A program made the translations under genes and the position numbers. Of a stretch of DNA of 64,000 bases, positions 29,101-40,592 are shown one piece after another (within the stretch, counting starts at the first letter, position 1; each line of letters opens with the position of its first letter). Below the pieces are notes generated by a model. That model searched no databases. It had not been told where the DNA came from and saw only the letters and a program-made list of their open reading frames with translations. Origin of the DNA: Archegozetes longisetosus (lineage: Eukaryota > Arthropoda > Arachnida > Sarcoptiformes > Trhypochthoniidae); NCBI GenBank assembly GCA_018873245.2, contig JAEMBT020000005.1, positions 11,860,001-11,924,000 on the forward strand, given 5' to 3'.

Positions 29101-32100
29101 AATAACTAAAAAATATTGATGGGAACTAAACTTGATTACTACAGCTATCAAATTACTAAAAAATATATTATATGACTCATTTATTCGAGTATAGAACTCC
29201 ATTTTCACAATGAGAGCTATAGACAATACATTTGAATTTAAAAATTCTCTTTTGTTTAGAGATTCGAGTTTAATTTTTGTACATGGCTCTAATTCTATTA
29301 CTTTATACTTCCGAATGTCCAAATATTGGTATAAAATTAATTGTAAATAATTCACCTTTTACGACAAGATTATATAAACAACTTATATAAGACTGATAAT
29401 GGACTGAATTTAAACTTTAAATCATTTGTAAGGTCATATAATATATCTATTCTTAAGATTTAATAATTATTAGGATTAGACTAATATATATATAGACAGA
29501 ACTTTAACAATTATCCGGATATCGGATGCTTTAAAAACTTAATTAATTATAATTTTACCTCGACTAAATCAAAATGGGAATTTACAATCTAAAAATTTTT
29601 GACGATTATTTATGCGTTTATTCGGTGCATGAGTGAGAGTTTAACCTTTGTTTATTGATAAAGAATTTATTATATTTATTGTTTAATATGAAGTCATTTT
29701 TCGATCCAAATGTTTCTGTATTTTAGAAAAATTCTGATTCATGCAAAATCTGATTTCATGATTTCTCTCGCTTGAAATAAACCTTGCATTGATATTCAAA
29801 TCGAATCTTTTTATTTTATATCTACATTTGAAATACTTCTTCGCAAAGTGCTTTTGAACGCATGAAAAAAACTATTTATTTAGTTGATATTCAAAATGGG
29901 AAAATTTATTCCTCTCGGTGACATTTCTTCAACATTTAGCTTATTTAAAGGAATAAAATTTTATGACTATACACTTTCTATTTTTAAGTTTGAATTATTA
30001 ATGAGATCATTCTCTCGAATAAAATTTTTATTTACTTTTACTTTTTAGGCAATTTAGAAAACGGAAGAGTTCTGTCATCACCTTTTTTAGAAGGTATGCA
30101 TTCAACATTTGATAGGCTTTTAGAGAATTCAATAGAGAAAATATTAACAAATGTAATACAAATTTTTAAAAACTAGTAATAAAGTTTTAAAAACTAAGAA
30201 ATATTTTTTTAACAATTTATTAGAACCAAGAAACATATTTAAATAATTTTTATACTTATTATTCATGTTATGTATTCCTTATCAGAGCACATTAAAGTTA
30301 GAGAAATTTTCATAATTTAATGAGCTTTCGTGTAAGTCTTTGTTAAATATTCAAATGAATAAAATTAATCAAAATTGTTCTAGGTCGCGCTTATTTTAAT
30401 GTTCATTCGCGTCCAGCACATTTGCAAATAGAACCGATTCAACCGACCGATGCTGGAGACTATCGATGTCGAGTTGACTTCAAAAAAGCTCGGACTTTCA
30501 ATACAGTGATCGTGCTCAAAGTTATAGGTATTTCATATGTCACTCAAATTAATATCACATTAAAACCTCACTATCAAACTCTTAATCAATCTGGAATTGA
30601 TTTCATTGTATCGAATAATCTTTATATATTAAATTTCTTTAACCAAAAGTTCGTTTTATTGATAATTTACTTCACCAAAAATTTCTTAAATCGAAACTTC
30701 GTTATATTGTGGTTTGTTATAACGGAACTTTGCTCTATATAACAAATATTGATTCACTGATTGCTATTCAAGTGATAGTCTTTGATTAACTGTTTAACAG
30801 TTCCGCCATCGGATCCAAAAATATATGATTCAGATGGTAATCAATTGAGTGGAATCGTTGGTCCTTTTAATGAAGGCATTGAACTCACTCTAAAGTGTTC
30901 AACACGAGGAGGTAAGAAAAATAAGCTAATTATTACTTGAAAGCTAAGCTGTTTGATTATCTGACAAAATTGAGTTATTTGATGAAATAATTGGCCTACA
31001 GTTGAAAATCTAGCTTTATGATCAAAACTCTTATTTTTCTGCTTAGATACAGACCAATTATAATATATTCTACTTAGTTGATTTTCCAATGAATAAATCT
31101 TATCCAGATTGAGTGAATAAATACAACATATTTTATTCAGGCTTTCAATGTTTTAAATTTTGATAGACGAAAATTTAATTATACAACTCAATTTAGGAAA
31201 AATATTTTTTTGAAATTTTGATTTAATCTTTGTTTTGCCTGGTTTTATTCGAGTTCAATTGTTATTTAGAACTTGAGTTTTGACATTTTTACTGATTTGA
31301 CATTGTTAATCGAAGCAAATTTGTGTCATACTAAGTTCAATACGAAAATTAATGCAATGCATGCATTAGTCCAATGCAAACTAGTTTTCTGTGCATTATA
31401 AATGACAGTATATACAGGAGCTAAAATATGAAAAACAAAATATTGAAAATCCTTTAGAAATGATCAATATTTTACTTTTTAACATGAATAAAAGAATTGT
31501 GAAATATAAGCATTTTTAAGTGATATCAACTTTCTGTATACATTATGCAAATTACTTGTATAGAGTTTTAAAGATTATTTCATACTATGTTAGACTATGC
31601 TTATTTGAATTTTTTAAGCTAATACTGAGTGATTTATGTCCTTATCTTGTATTGAAGGTAAGCCACGTCCATCACTGAGTTGGTCCAGAGATTATGTCAT
31701 TATTGATGACACGTTTGAATACGACGATAGAGAAGGTGTGCAAGTCTAAATAAGTCTACATTTAATTATATCTCGAATTATATCTTATTTATTTAAATTT
31801 TAATTATTTTCTCATTTTAAGCAAAAGTTTCATGCTATTTGTAGCATATTCTTTATCAAAAAAATTGAAATTAAGTTTCAAGATCTTATTTGAAAAGTTA
31901 TTTTAAGATCCGGAAATAAATAAGAAATCTCTTACATAAATTATGATAAAACTAAATAAGATTCGTTTTTGCTAACAGTTACAACAAATGAATTAACAAT
32001 ATCCCCACTCTCGAGACACTATTTGTTATCAATTCTTATATGTGAAGCAATTAATAGCAACATAACAAACCCAACTTCAACCTCAATCACTCTCAATATG

Positions 32101-35100
32101 AACCGTAAGTCTTATTTATCCTCTCAATATAATCAAAAAATCTGTTATAAAAACAGGTTAAATGATTGCTACCACAGTATTCATTTAACCCAATCTTTCA
32201 TCAAACTATTTAACTACATTAAATGCCGCAGAAATTGATTGAATAATTAAATTGTCGAACTTTCCTCAACAGTAAAGCCGACAGAAGTCCGCATAACTCA
32301 ATTGACACCTATTTTAGTGGCAAATAACGAGGCATTGTTCGAATGCATTACACTTGGTTCACGTCCAAAGCCAACGCTTCATTGGATTTTTGATGGCAAA
32401 AGATATGACACTAGATCTCGTGGTAAGTCAAAGCAAATTTTATAGCTTTTTTTCTTACTTTTTTCAAGTTCTATCTTTCATTCTCATGGTGACCAATTTT
32501 TATAACTGAATATAAAACAAATAAGTGTCTGATTTAATTCTAAAAACATAAAGGCTTATCTTATAGTTTCGCGCATTTGAGTCATATTTAAAATCTTTTA
32601 AGTTCTAAGCTAACTTTTTATCATTCATATCAGAGTCATCGTAAAGGTTGAAAAATGAAAAAAAATCAAAGCCTGATAGTTCATTTTTATTAGTCAATAA
32701 CGTGTAAAAACACAATACAAACACAACCGTTAAATATGCATTTTCCGTATCGCAAAGCTACATATTTCTCCAAAGTATAAATTCTGATTCAAACTTCATA
32801 AATTTTTCAAGCGGTAAGAGTTTGTCTGACTCACCTCTAATCGACTGTATATTCTGTTCAATTCTGCTTATATACAGTTTATAAGATAAGCTTTATTATT
32901 TTCTAAGTTAAATCAGAGGCACTTATTGCAGTTGAGGGTTGAACTTTTTGTCAAGATATTGAGGTTTGATTACTGACTATCAAATCAAGAATGATCCAAA
33001 AAGCTTGTCCGGACATCCATTGAGTGTTGGCCCCCGGTCGAGTTCGGACATGGCGACTTTACCAATACATAGAGGTGGTTCAATGAAGTATAATAGCACC
33101 TGAATTTTTGTTCATATCTCATGTCAGAAGGTGTAAAAACCTAAAAATCTTTTAAACTTTGGGAGCTTATAACTCGAAAACTATTAAATATAGAATCGTG
33201 AGATTTGGTATATTGAATCACAGCAATCAAATGTATTCAATGATACAATAAAACTCACGTTTTGTTATTTTTAAGTGAGTTTTCTAAAGATTGAAAATCT
33301 TCGATCGTTAAACTCAACGCTTAACATATACTGTTTCGAGTAGCTCATTAATGCTTTTGTAGTAGCACATAACCTAGTATAATAATATAAAAAGTTCAAG
33401 TCGGAAACTTTATGTTAAGGGTCGAAAATCGGTGAAAACTTTTTTCATATGTAAGAGTAATGATTGTATTAGATGAGTAGATAAGCAATGGTATTTTAGC
33501 TGATAAAAGCAATGATTTCAGCTGATATATGACTCATAAGGGTTTACAAAGGTATAACACTTCTCCATATACGGCAATGTTAACGGTTTATCACCTATAA
33601 CTTTTAAACATATGGACCAATTTCAATCTGACCAGCAAAACTTTTGCTCAGCTCGACGAGAGCTTTCGATTGATATATAACACGATATATTTCACAGGGG
33701 GCCAACTCCCTATAGGATCTCCGGACAACCTCTTTATCACTTAAGAATTTCTTTTAAATTTCTTTTATGAAATGAAAACCATTTAATTGATCGTTCAGTT
33801 GAAAATACAGAATTCTTGATATGAATATATTTATATTTCTTTTGTCATTTGTCTACTTATGTTGTCTTATATACTCTTCTATTGAAAGTCCAAAGCAAAT
33901 GATGGTCAAAGACAGTTGATTTAGATCGATTCTGACAACAGTTCTCTTGTCCTTTTTTAGCATAAAGTTTCTAAAAATCTCTTGAGATCGCATCGATATG
34001 ATAAAAAATTCAGTTCTATTTACAAATGAAAGCAGTGCTTTTTATATCCAAATTGATGAGTTTCTTCTTGATTAAAAAAATAAGGCAACTCAGAAATATC
34101 CAGATGTTGGAAATTAAGACTTAGGGTCAACAGAATGTTGTTAAACTTACGCCTTAATAAAACTCAGAACTATTCTCGTGTTTTTATTTCTTTTCTCAGA
34201 GGGGTTTTCCGTACAGTATGAACATTTTTGTCTCGAAACTTAGAAATAAAATGAATGGAAACTTATTTTCTCTAAGTTTTTGTTTATTAAGATTGATGTT
34301 TGTGCACGAATTCCCGTTTAAAGAGACAGAAATACTAATTAGAGTAGAGATTAGAGTGGAAACAAGTACATTTAAACCTTGATATAATCAATTTTGAAAG
34401 ACTACATTACTATGAAATTTTTATATCTATCTGTTCATTATAACAAAGTTTTGCTATCACTTTAATAAGAAGAGTATGTAATAAGTGAAATATGATCTTA
34501 TTTGAAAAAAATCAAGAGCCATTAAACATAATGACAAAATTTCAGTAAAGGGGTAATTAATTTTGAAATTCATTAAATTCTTACTTTGTTATACGATAAT
34601 TTCTAATTTATCCCACAGGAGAACAACAGACATCAACTACACTGTCTTTAACTGTTGAGCGCCAACATAGAGGAGCTGTTCTCAAATGTGTGGCACAAAA
34701 TTCAAAGATACCCAACTCTGCCATTTCTGATCAAATCAAACTCGATATTCACTGTAAGAGCACCAAAAATAGCAGTCAATATATATATATATATCGATTT
34801 TGGATTAGAGTTGGATCAAAAGCAATCGGTGTTTCAAAAGTTTTGTTAAGTTTGATATAATTTAATACTAGTGTTTCTTTTTAAGAAGCAAGCTTTTTAA
34901 AAATAAGATTAGAAATAGGTTTTAGGCTTGTGTCTAAATAAGTGATACTATTTAGATAACATTCGATATTAAAAGTGATAATTCCTTTAAAACCAGTCAA
35001 CAGAATATTTTTGGCACAATATTTTGTGTAAAAATGTTCAAAATCGATTAATTTTTTCATAATTTTGCTATAGTACTTCAAAAGTAAGAAGAAATTAATT

Positions 35101-38100
35101 GCTTATCTAAATAGTAGTCTTTTAGAAAATCCGTTACTGATTCATTGACATCAAAATATCCTTTTTCCTCAAACTCTAATTTTGCTTTTCTATCCTTTCT
35201 CTATTGAGATGCGCCTCAACTAAGTCTAAAGTTAGGAACTTCTACGATGTCTTTGGAAAATATTCGGGAAGGAATAGACATATACTTTGATTGTGTGATT
35301 GATGCGAATCCACGTCCAACGGCGCCAATTGTGTGGATCTTTAACGGCAATGTTCTTCATCCACAGCCAGGTATCTGAAAAAAGAAAACCAGAAAATATA
35401 TATACAAACAACAGATATTGATATAATAGCATCGATTTTGCATTTTGTTTGAGAGCACATTCACTGAATTTGTTGAATAGACAGAAAGATCTAAAGTTAG
35501 TTCTAGTTTGCGATCAATAAGAAAAGACTGTACAAAAAACAAAATTTTTTCCCTCAAAATTTTTTTCTTGTCCTACAGAAAAATTGAATTTGTTTACTTA
35601 AAAACTTTCACCTGAAACTGAAACAATTTTTCAGCAGAAACTTTTAAAATGTTTTAGGAATGAATAGCTTAAGGCTTAACTCTGGAAAAGTTTAAGTAAA
35701 CAAACTTTTGATAAAAGCCTTTAAGCCAAAGATTTAAGAAGTACTTTGAAGGCTTAAGTAATATATCCCATATCCAATTACAATACTTTCAAAAAAATCT
35801 GAGACAGAATGCAGAGAAATTGCCTGAAATTGAGTAAAAAACTTTTAGTCACTATAAACGCCTATTACTGAAAGTACCGTAATATTTAATCCATCAATTG
35901 CTAAATTTCTTTTTTTGTTTCAAATTAATATTTAAAATTAAAAGGTATAATAGAGACCAACCAATCGTTAGTTCTTCAACGTGTTAATCGATGGCAAAGC
36001 GGGACATATCAGTGCCAATCAAGTAATAGATTGGGAACTGCACTGAGCAATGCTATTCAGCTTAAAATCAGATTCGCACCTGTTTGTAGGCAAACAGATA
36101 CGTAAGTTTTTCTTAAAAGAACTGTTAATTATTTAGTTTAAGCTTTAAGTAATGATCTTTTTATGATTTATCATATCTATAACGAATTATTAGGTCGGAT
36201 AATCATTTAAATTACCTATTACTTTTATTATTTTATTTTAATATTAGTTATGGGAATAATATTATTTAATGTTACGATTGACTGTCATTCACATTCAGAT
36301 TACTTTTAAATCCAATGGGCAATCAATTATTTTAGCAAAAATCAATAGCTTATAAAACAATATTAAAAAATTACTGCTTGAATTAAATATGAGTTCGAAC
36401 ATGTTATTGTTTCATTTCAACAAGAGAACTGAAATTCTTCTAAATACTATTTTAGAATTTCATAATTTTCAAGGTTTTTAAAATTCATAATTCAAATCAA
36501 TTGGCGAAAATATTACTTAATAGAAAGAATAGCCAAACTTATTACAATTTCAGTTTTCACTCGTTTCTATGCAATGCAAAATTTTGTTAATAAACTAAAG
36601 TCATATATTCCACTCGTTGTATGTATAATGAGTTTTGGTGCCACTGGGAATTAATGTTATATAAAAGTTATGAATCGCGTAATTAATTTTTTGAAACTTT
36701 TTCAAATCAATGAACTGCCATTTTATGTACTATTTGAAAGAAAATTGCGGTAAACTCTGAAGAAAAATGAATTTAGTTCTTAGCATAACATAAGAATATT
36801 CTATTTATTAGACTATTTAAGATCCAAAGTTGTCTCAATAACAATAGAATTAAATGGCAAAATGAAATTTGAATCGTGGAGAATATTTCAGATTTCCATT
36901 CTATTGTTTAATGAGATTTTTGAGTAGATGCATTACACAAACATTGATTAGACTGAAACTTAGTGTAAATCCAAACTTTATTTTAAGCTGATTGAGCTTA
37001 TGTCCAACGTTTACTTAGAATTTCCTCTTTTGTAGTTATCTCGGTAACAACTTTACTAAAAGTTTATTTGTTTGACTCTTTCGCTTCTCTGTTATGTACT
37101 CTTTTCTGTTATTATAGTTTGGTTTATGGCATATCATTGAACGAGTCAGTCCTAATTGAATGTGAAGTCGATGCCTATCCATCTCAGGTTTCATTTCAGT
37201 GGAAATTCGAGACAAACACGAATTTAGCCACTTTTAGTCAAATTAATGATTCCAGGTATGGATTACTTCCTCGAATTATTATCTATTGTATTAAACAGTT
37301 GCGCGAAAAAGTCATTGAGTACACATTAATTTAAATATTACGTGCGTTCGACAATTCTTAATTTCTTTTAACATAATTATTAAATTGAAATTAATTTGAG
37401 CATAAAAGCTAGCATTATTTTCTATTTGAATAATATAATATTTATTGATAGGAGAATGTGTTATATTGTTATATAATTGATGTTTGTAGAAAATCACTTA
37501 AAACAGTATATGAAATATAGGTCATTGCACCAAGTAGTCATGAGATAGTCCAGACTTTCTTCTCATTCACGAAATCAATTTATGTATTTATTCAGTAAAA
37601 ACGTTATTTATTTTCTGTTATGACATTTTTATTGAGATCAAAATAAGCTTAAGATTTCAGAACATATCTATACATATATTTGAATTCATTTTCTTCTCAT
37701 ATTTTATTCTATAGATGGAATAATCAGAATATTTTTAGAATACAATTCACGGTCATTCTACAGTATACGCCACCCCTAGACCTACTAAAGTATTCGCCAC
37801 CCCTAGACCTACTATAGTTTATACCATTACTTCAAGCATTAATAAAATTGTCCATCTCAGAGCCTCAATTCGTGCATTTTTATTGAATATTACGTATGCA
37901 AATAAATAACCAGATCAATGCTTTAAAAATATAAATACAATGTAATGCAACTAAAGCTTCCTATTACAGTGCGCTGAAAAAGGTTAAAGAATACATTGCA
38001 TTTCAATTTCTTCAAAAATTGCAGAAAATATCGGCGTATTGTAAATTTCCACAACGTTTTAGACCTAACCTAATCTATTCAGAACAGATCTAACATATCC

Positions 38101-40592
38101 AAACCTAACCTAACCTGTTGAAACCAGACCTAACCTACGTAACATACGTAACTCACCTAACCCACATAGTCTGCATAATCCATATAACCCACAAAACCCA
38201 CTTAACCCACCTAATCAACCTAACCTGATAGGTAGTATATACTATAGTAGGTCCAAGGGTGGCGAATACTGTAGTAGGTCTAGGGGTGGCGTATACTGTG
38301 GTAGGATGGGGTGGCGTATACTGTAGAATGACCCAATTCACGAAATACACAATTTTGTTGCGAATCAGTAGTTATTTGTTTAAAGATCAAAAACAATTCT
38401 AACAATATTTCTTAAACATTAAAAATTTGGCTAAATTATAGTAAAAAAATTTAATTCAAATTTTGTGCCCTTTTATAAATTGTTGAACACTCAGAAGGAA
38501 TTTATTTAATTTTGATTCTTACGGCAATTTTCTTTTCAATAAGAGGTATAAAAAAGGAATTTATATATATTTTAACACTTATAATGTCTCAAATATTGTC
38601 AATCAATTTGAGTGACAGCTTCACAAATAAGACAAAAATAGAGTGAATGCCGAATTTCAAAAGATAGATATCAAACAATACTGGTGTTCGAATGAATAAA
38701 TTAAAAATAGAATATTCTTATAAATCATTCTTGACAAAAGTCTTAAATTTTCACAAAAAGAAAATATAATTTTTTAAGGTTCATGAATAGAAGAATCTAA
38801 TTAATAAAAATGATAGATTATAAATGATAGTTGAAACAATTTAAAGATATATAGAAAACAGGCAATGCATAAGAATTGTGTTATTGGCAAAATCAAATTT
38901 TGCATATGCTGTTCACTTTGAATACTTTTATACTATTTTATATATTATATTGTTTTACAGTTCAGTCTTAAGCTATAGACCGCACGCATCACAACAATAC
39001 GGATTTATTGAATGCATAGCAAAGAACTCGATAGGAATGCAACGCGAGTCATGCAAATATTTAATAATCCCATCATTTAATCCTTACTTTCCATTCAAGT
39101 GTCATGTCATCAATCAAAGTGATTCCACGCTAACCATTAATTGCAATACAATTCAGACTAAAGTAGTGAACCAAACACATTATAATAACCATAACTATAA
39201 CTATAGTAATAAACATAACAGTTATCTAAACAATAAATTCAAGTCAACTACAAATCATTTAATGGTTTATCCTCCGACTTATTATGTTTGCGATGTTTAT
39301 AATCAAAATCATATGAAACTCATTGACAATGTGTCCATCGATGCCATAAAACACAGACTAATGAGTCATAACTCGAGCTTCAATTTATTGATTGAGAACT
39401 TGCCCCCAAACACAAGATTAAGGCTAAGAATTTATGCGAAAAATAGTAAAAATCAAACAAGTTCTGAGTTGGAGATCAACACTCAAACTCTAAGATCTGC
39501 TGAGAGACTCATCGACTTCAATGATGATCAGTTGAACAGAACGAATGATTTTCTGATGACTAAACTTCGTGGTCAACATTTAATAATAACTGTATTAATA
39601 GTTTTGGCAGTTGTGTCACTTATTGTGATAATTATGGCAATAATTGCAGTGTTTCGGGTCAGATATTCGTCATCTAGTATCCAATTAAGAATTGATGGTC
39701 AGGAAGATGATGGACGAGATGTACGACAAGTCGAGACAATTTTAAACAACGAAACTGATGACGAGTGCGCTTCTCATCAAACTTTACTCAAATCTGATGA
39801 TAACAAAGATACAAATTTGTTGAATGGTGACGAAGTGAATGGTCACAAGAGTAAAAGTAGTACTAAAGAAGCACCAGATTTAATTCCAGTTCCTTATTAT
39901 GTGAATTGTAGTCATGATAGCAGTCACAAGAGTAATAGTGGTTTTTATAATGGATCTGATCTTACTTATAAATGTGGTTCGAGTAGTGATTACTTTTTGG
40001 ACGATAAGAATAATACAAATTATTTTGAAGGTATGAAAATTTAAAATATTTTTGATAAAGATTTAACTTTTTGACTTAAGTTTTCGAAACAGTTGTAGTA
40101 CTGAAAGAATGGCTGTGTTTGAGTTTTAATCAGTTTTTATGAAGTTTTCAACTAATTTTGTAAAAGATTTTATGTTCTTAGATATTAAAGAAGTAATATT
40201 GATGATTCAAACTATAAATGTATATAAAGCTTAGAAAATCTCATTAAATATAATTAAAAATGAGGTTTATCTCAAAATTTGATTCATTTGACTTTATTTT
40301 GAACTTAAAAATCAGTCAAATAATAATATCGTAGAAATGATTGCATTTTTCGTGAAAATGATTGAAGATTTGAGAATTTTCCTAATCTTTCACAAGCTTT
40401 ATTCTTAATCTGATTAAATTTTTTATTCAACATATAGATTACAAAAATGAAGACACGAACACAAAAAACGGAAGACTTTGTGATTTTAATAAAAGTGATA
40501 ATAAAGCGAATCAGTTGAATGACTTTAAGAATGTGCTATGCGTTAATCTAACGCCGAACTGTAGTAAACAAATGGCAAACGTTAGCCTTTGA
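23093..40592 (+). CDS. Sidestep (Side) family Ig-superfamily receptor, 5' end missing
   Basis: Single-pass cell-surface protein. In Drosophila, Side proteins are ligands for Beat receptors and act in axon guidance and synaptic matching. Fifteen exons join in frame (2624 nt, 873 residues plus stop): 23093-23127, 24188-24265, 24583-24622, 30049-30093, 30384-30527, 30801-30911, 31658-31735, 31979-32104, 32273-32422, 34619-34753, 35209-35370, 35945-36101, 37118-37255, 38961-40030, 40438-40592. Family signatures are LPCDI and LILWYKDD, then DARSRE, YRCRVDFKKART, VIVPPSDPKIYD, VGPFNEG and NQSLVLQRV. Five Ig domains each keep the Cys pair and Trp; an FN3-like domain, a transmembrane segment (39580-39654) and a tail of about 180 residues follow. 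Most junctions are phase 1. The signal-peptide exon was not found. Which Side paralogue this is cannot be told. Confidence 0.88.
23880..24170. repeat. Dispersed repeat copy 1
   Basis: The stretch from about 23905, containing AAAAGTTAAACGTTTGTAT and a long AT-rich tail, resembles 56270-56500 closely enough to be a diverged copy of the same repeat family. It ends a few bases before the acceptor of Side-like exon b. Confidence 0.55.
24188..24265 (+). CDS. Side-like exon b (Ig1, Cys and Trp)
   Basis: Reads ALPCDITPSTIEDQ then VVLILWYKDDQ. LPCD is the first Ig1 cysteine and LILWYKDD the Side-type tryptophan motif. Phase 0 at both ends (26 codons). Confidence 0.85.
24292..24465. mobile_element. 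Tc1/mariner-type MITE, 174 bp
   Basis: Ends CAGTCTGACCCGATTATAGG and, inverted, TAGTCTGATCCGACTATTGG, flanked on both sides by TA, the Tc1/mariner target. No coding capacity. It fills more than half of the 317-bp intron between Side-like exons b and c. Confidence 0.7.
24583..24622 (+). CDS. Side-like exon c (Ig1, LDAR motif)
   Basis: A 40-bp exon reading LTPIFTLDARSRE, the counterpart of the PIYSLDAR segment of Side proteins. The acceptor (ATAAAAG) is weak; the donor is GTATGC. Phase 0 to 1. Confidence 0.75.
25829..26503. repeat. Long near-perfect palindrome, arms of about 320 bp
   Basis: The left arm (about 25829-26158) and right arm (about 26192-26503) are reverse complements with scattered mismatches and small indels, around a spacer of about 33 bp. 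Landmarks in both arms: GTACGGTAGAGAAAATAAAA, AAGCAAAGTAACTGCACGCA and ACTTATTACTAGTTTTGTT. It sits in the 5.4-kb intron of the Side-like gene, so the pre-mRNA would fold into a long hairpin. It may be a foldback transposon or an inverted duplication; no target duplication was recognised. Confidence 0.85.
28900..29476. mobile_element. Inverted-repeat element, about 580 bp
   Basis: The left end contains CTTAAGAATAGATATA near 28922 and the right end holds its inverse (TATATCTATTCTTAAG) near 29445, with further diverged matching inward (CATTTAAAGTT against inverted GATTTAAAGTT). The interior has no supported coding sequence. Probably an old MITE in the Side intron; edges are approximate. Confidence 0.5.
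30049..30093 (+). CDS. Side-like exon d (Ig1)
   Basis: A 45-bp exon reading NLENGRVLSSPFLE with a strong acceptor (CTTTTTAG) and donor GTATGC. It lies 5.4 kb downstream of exon c and joins in phase 1 to GRAYF in the next exon. It lacks the HW pair common in insect Side proteins. Confidence 0.7.
30384..30527 (+). CDS. Side-like exon e (end of Ig1)
   Basis: Begins with GRAYFNVHSRPAHLQIEP and contains DAGDYRCRVDFKKART, the hallmark of the Side family, with the second Ig1 cysteine. Phase 1 at both ends. Confidence 0.93.
30801..30911 (+). CDS. Side-like exon f (Ig1-Ig2 linker, Ig2 start)
   Basis: Reads VPPSDPKIYDSDGNQ, then GIVGPFNEGIELTLKCSTR. Contains the first Ig2 cysteine. Phase 1 at both ends, donor GTAAGA. 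Confidence 0.92.
31658..31735 (+). CDS. Side-like exon g (Ig2, Trp)
   Basis: Reads KPRPSLSWSRDYVIIDD and then EYDDRE. Supplies the Ig2 tryptophan. Phase 1 at both ends. Confidence 0.9.
31979..32104 (+). CDS. Side-like exon h (end of Ig2)
   Basis: Reads TTNELTISPLSRHYLLSIL, then CEAINSN with the second Ig2 cysteine, ending ITLNMN. Matches the L.R..L...C.A.N pattern of Side proteins. Phase 1 at both ends. Confidence 0.9.
32273..32422 (+). CDS. Side-like exon i (Ig3, Cys and Trp)
   Basis: Starts KPTEVRITQL, then ALFECITLGSRPKPTLHW and the end DTRSRG. Carries the first cysteine and the tryptophan of Ig3. Phase 1 at both ends. Confidence 0.9.
33005..33728. mobile_element. DNA element with TTGTCCGGA ends, 724 bp
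   Basis: The outer ends are TTGTCCGGACATCC on the left and, inverted, TTGTCCGGAGATCC on the right, followed in both arms by GTTGGCCCCC (inverted GAGTTGGCCCCC). The ends are much more GC-rich than the surroundings. No transposase could be read inside, so the superfamily is unknown. It lies in the intron between Side-like exons i and j. Confidence 0.65.
34619..34753 (+). CDS. Side-like exon j (end of Ig3)
   Basis: Reads GEQQTSTTLSLTVER, then AVLKCVAQNSKIP (second Ig3 cysteine) and IKLDIH. Donor GTAAGA follows CAC-T; the next exon completes a tyrosine. Phase 1 at both ends. Confidence 0.9.
35209..35370 (+). CDS. Side-like exon k (Ig4, Cys and Trp)
   Basis: Starts YAPQLSLKLGTS, then IREGIDIYFDCVIDANPRP and IVWIFNG. 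The start was placed at the acceptor CTATTGAG because nearer AG sites would put a stop in frame. Phase 1 at both ends. Confidence 0.9.
35945..36101 (+). CDS. Side-like exon l (end of Ig4)
   Basis: Reads GIIETNQSLVLQRVNRW, then GTYQCQSSNRLG (second Ig4 cysteine) and FAPVCRQTD. Phase 1 to 2, donor GTAAGT. Confidence 0.92.
37118..37255 (+). CDS. Side-like exon m (Ig5, Cys and Trp)
   Basis: Reads LVYGISLNESVLIECEVDA, then VSFQWKFET and ending QINDSR. Phase 2 at both ends; the following intron is 1.7 kb and holds a foldback element. Confidence 0.9.
37751..38333. mobile_element. Foldback element with 8-bp target duplication
   Basis: Element of 583 bp flanked by the 8-bp direct repeat CAATTCAC (37743-37750 and 38334-38341). 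Inverted ends start GGTCATTCTACAGTATACG. Within each arm a unit of about 27 bp (CAGTATACGCCACCCCTAGA, then CCTACTA) is repeated two to three times. The centre (about 38063-38226) is a degenerate run of CCTAA-like units, the complement of the arthropod telomere repeat TTAGG. An 8-bp duplication is typical of hAT and P elements. It lies in the intron before the large Side-like exon. Confidence 0.85.
38961..40030 (+). CDS. Side-like exon n (Ig5 end, FN3, TM, tail)
   Basis: The largest exon, 1070 bp. YGFIECIAKNSIG closes Ig5. An FN3-like segment follows (FKCHVINQSDSTL, YYVCDVYN, LPPNTRLRLRIYAKN) with an Asn- and His-rich insertion. The transmembrane segment is LIITVLIVLAVV to MAIIAVF (39580-39654). 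The tail is rich in Asp, Asn and Ser. At the donor (GAAG-GTATGA) unspliced RNA would add only GMKI and stop at 40042-40044. Confidence 0.92.
40438..40592 (+). CDS. Side-like exon o (last coding exon)
   Basis: Acceptor AACATATAG; continues in phase 1 with DYKNEDTNTKNG and ends CSKQMANVSL before TGA. A candidate poly-A signal AATAAA lies at 40976-40981. The exon is inferred from frame and splice sites; the alternative is termination in the preceding exon. Confidence 0.65.

Noticed and set aside
30841..31089. 82-codon minus frame
   Set aside because: Antisense to Side-like exon f and its intron.
34754..34849. Read-through of Side-like exon j into APKIAV, resembling the start of the next Ig domain
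   Set aside because: A canonical donor precedes it, and the true continuation (YAPQLSLKLG) is found in phase at 35209; the extension becomes low-complexity and stops.
38153..38350. 65-codon minus frame with PRPTTVYAT repeats
   Set aside because: It is a translation of the tandem units of the foldback element.
38878..38960. ATG-like start for the 388-codon frame over the large Side exon
   Set aside because: The frame upstream of 38961 is intron: a good acceptor (TGTTTTACAG) sits at 38960 and the Ig5 sequence begins after it in the phase of the previous exon.
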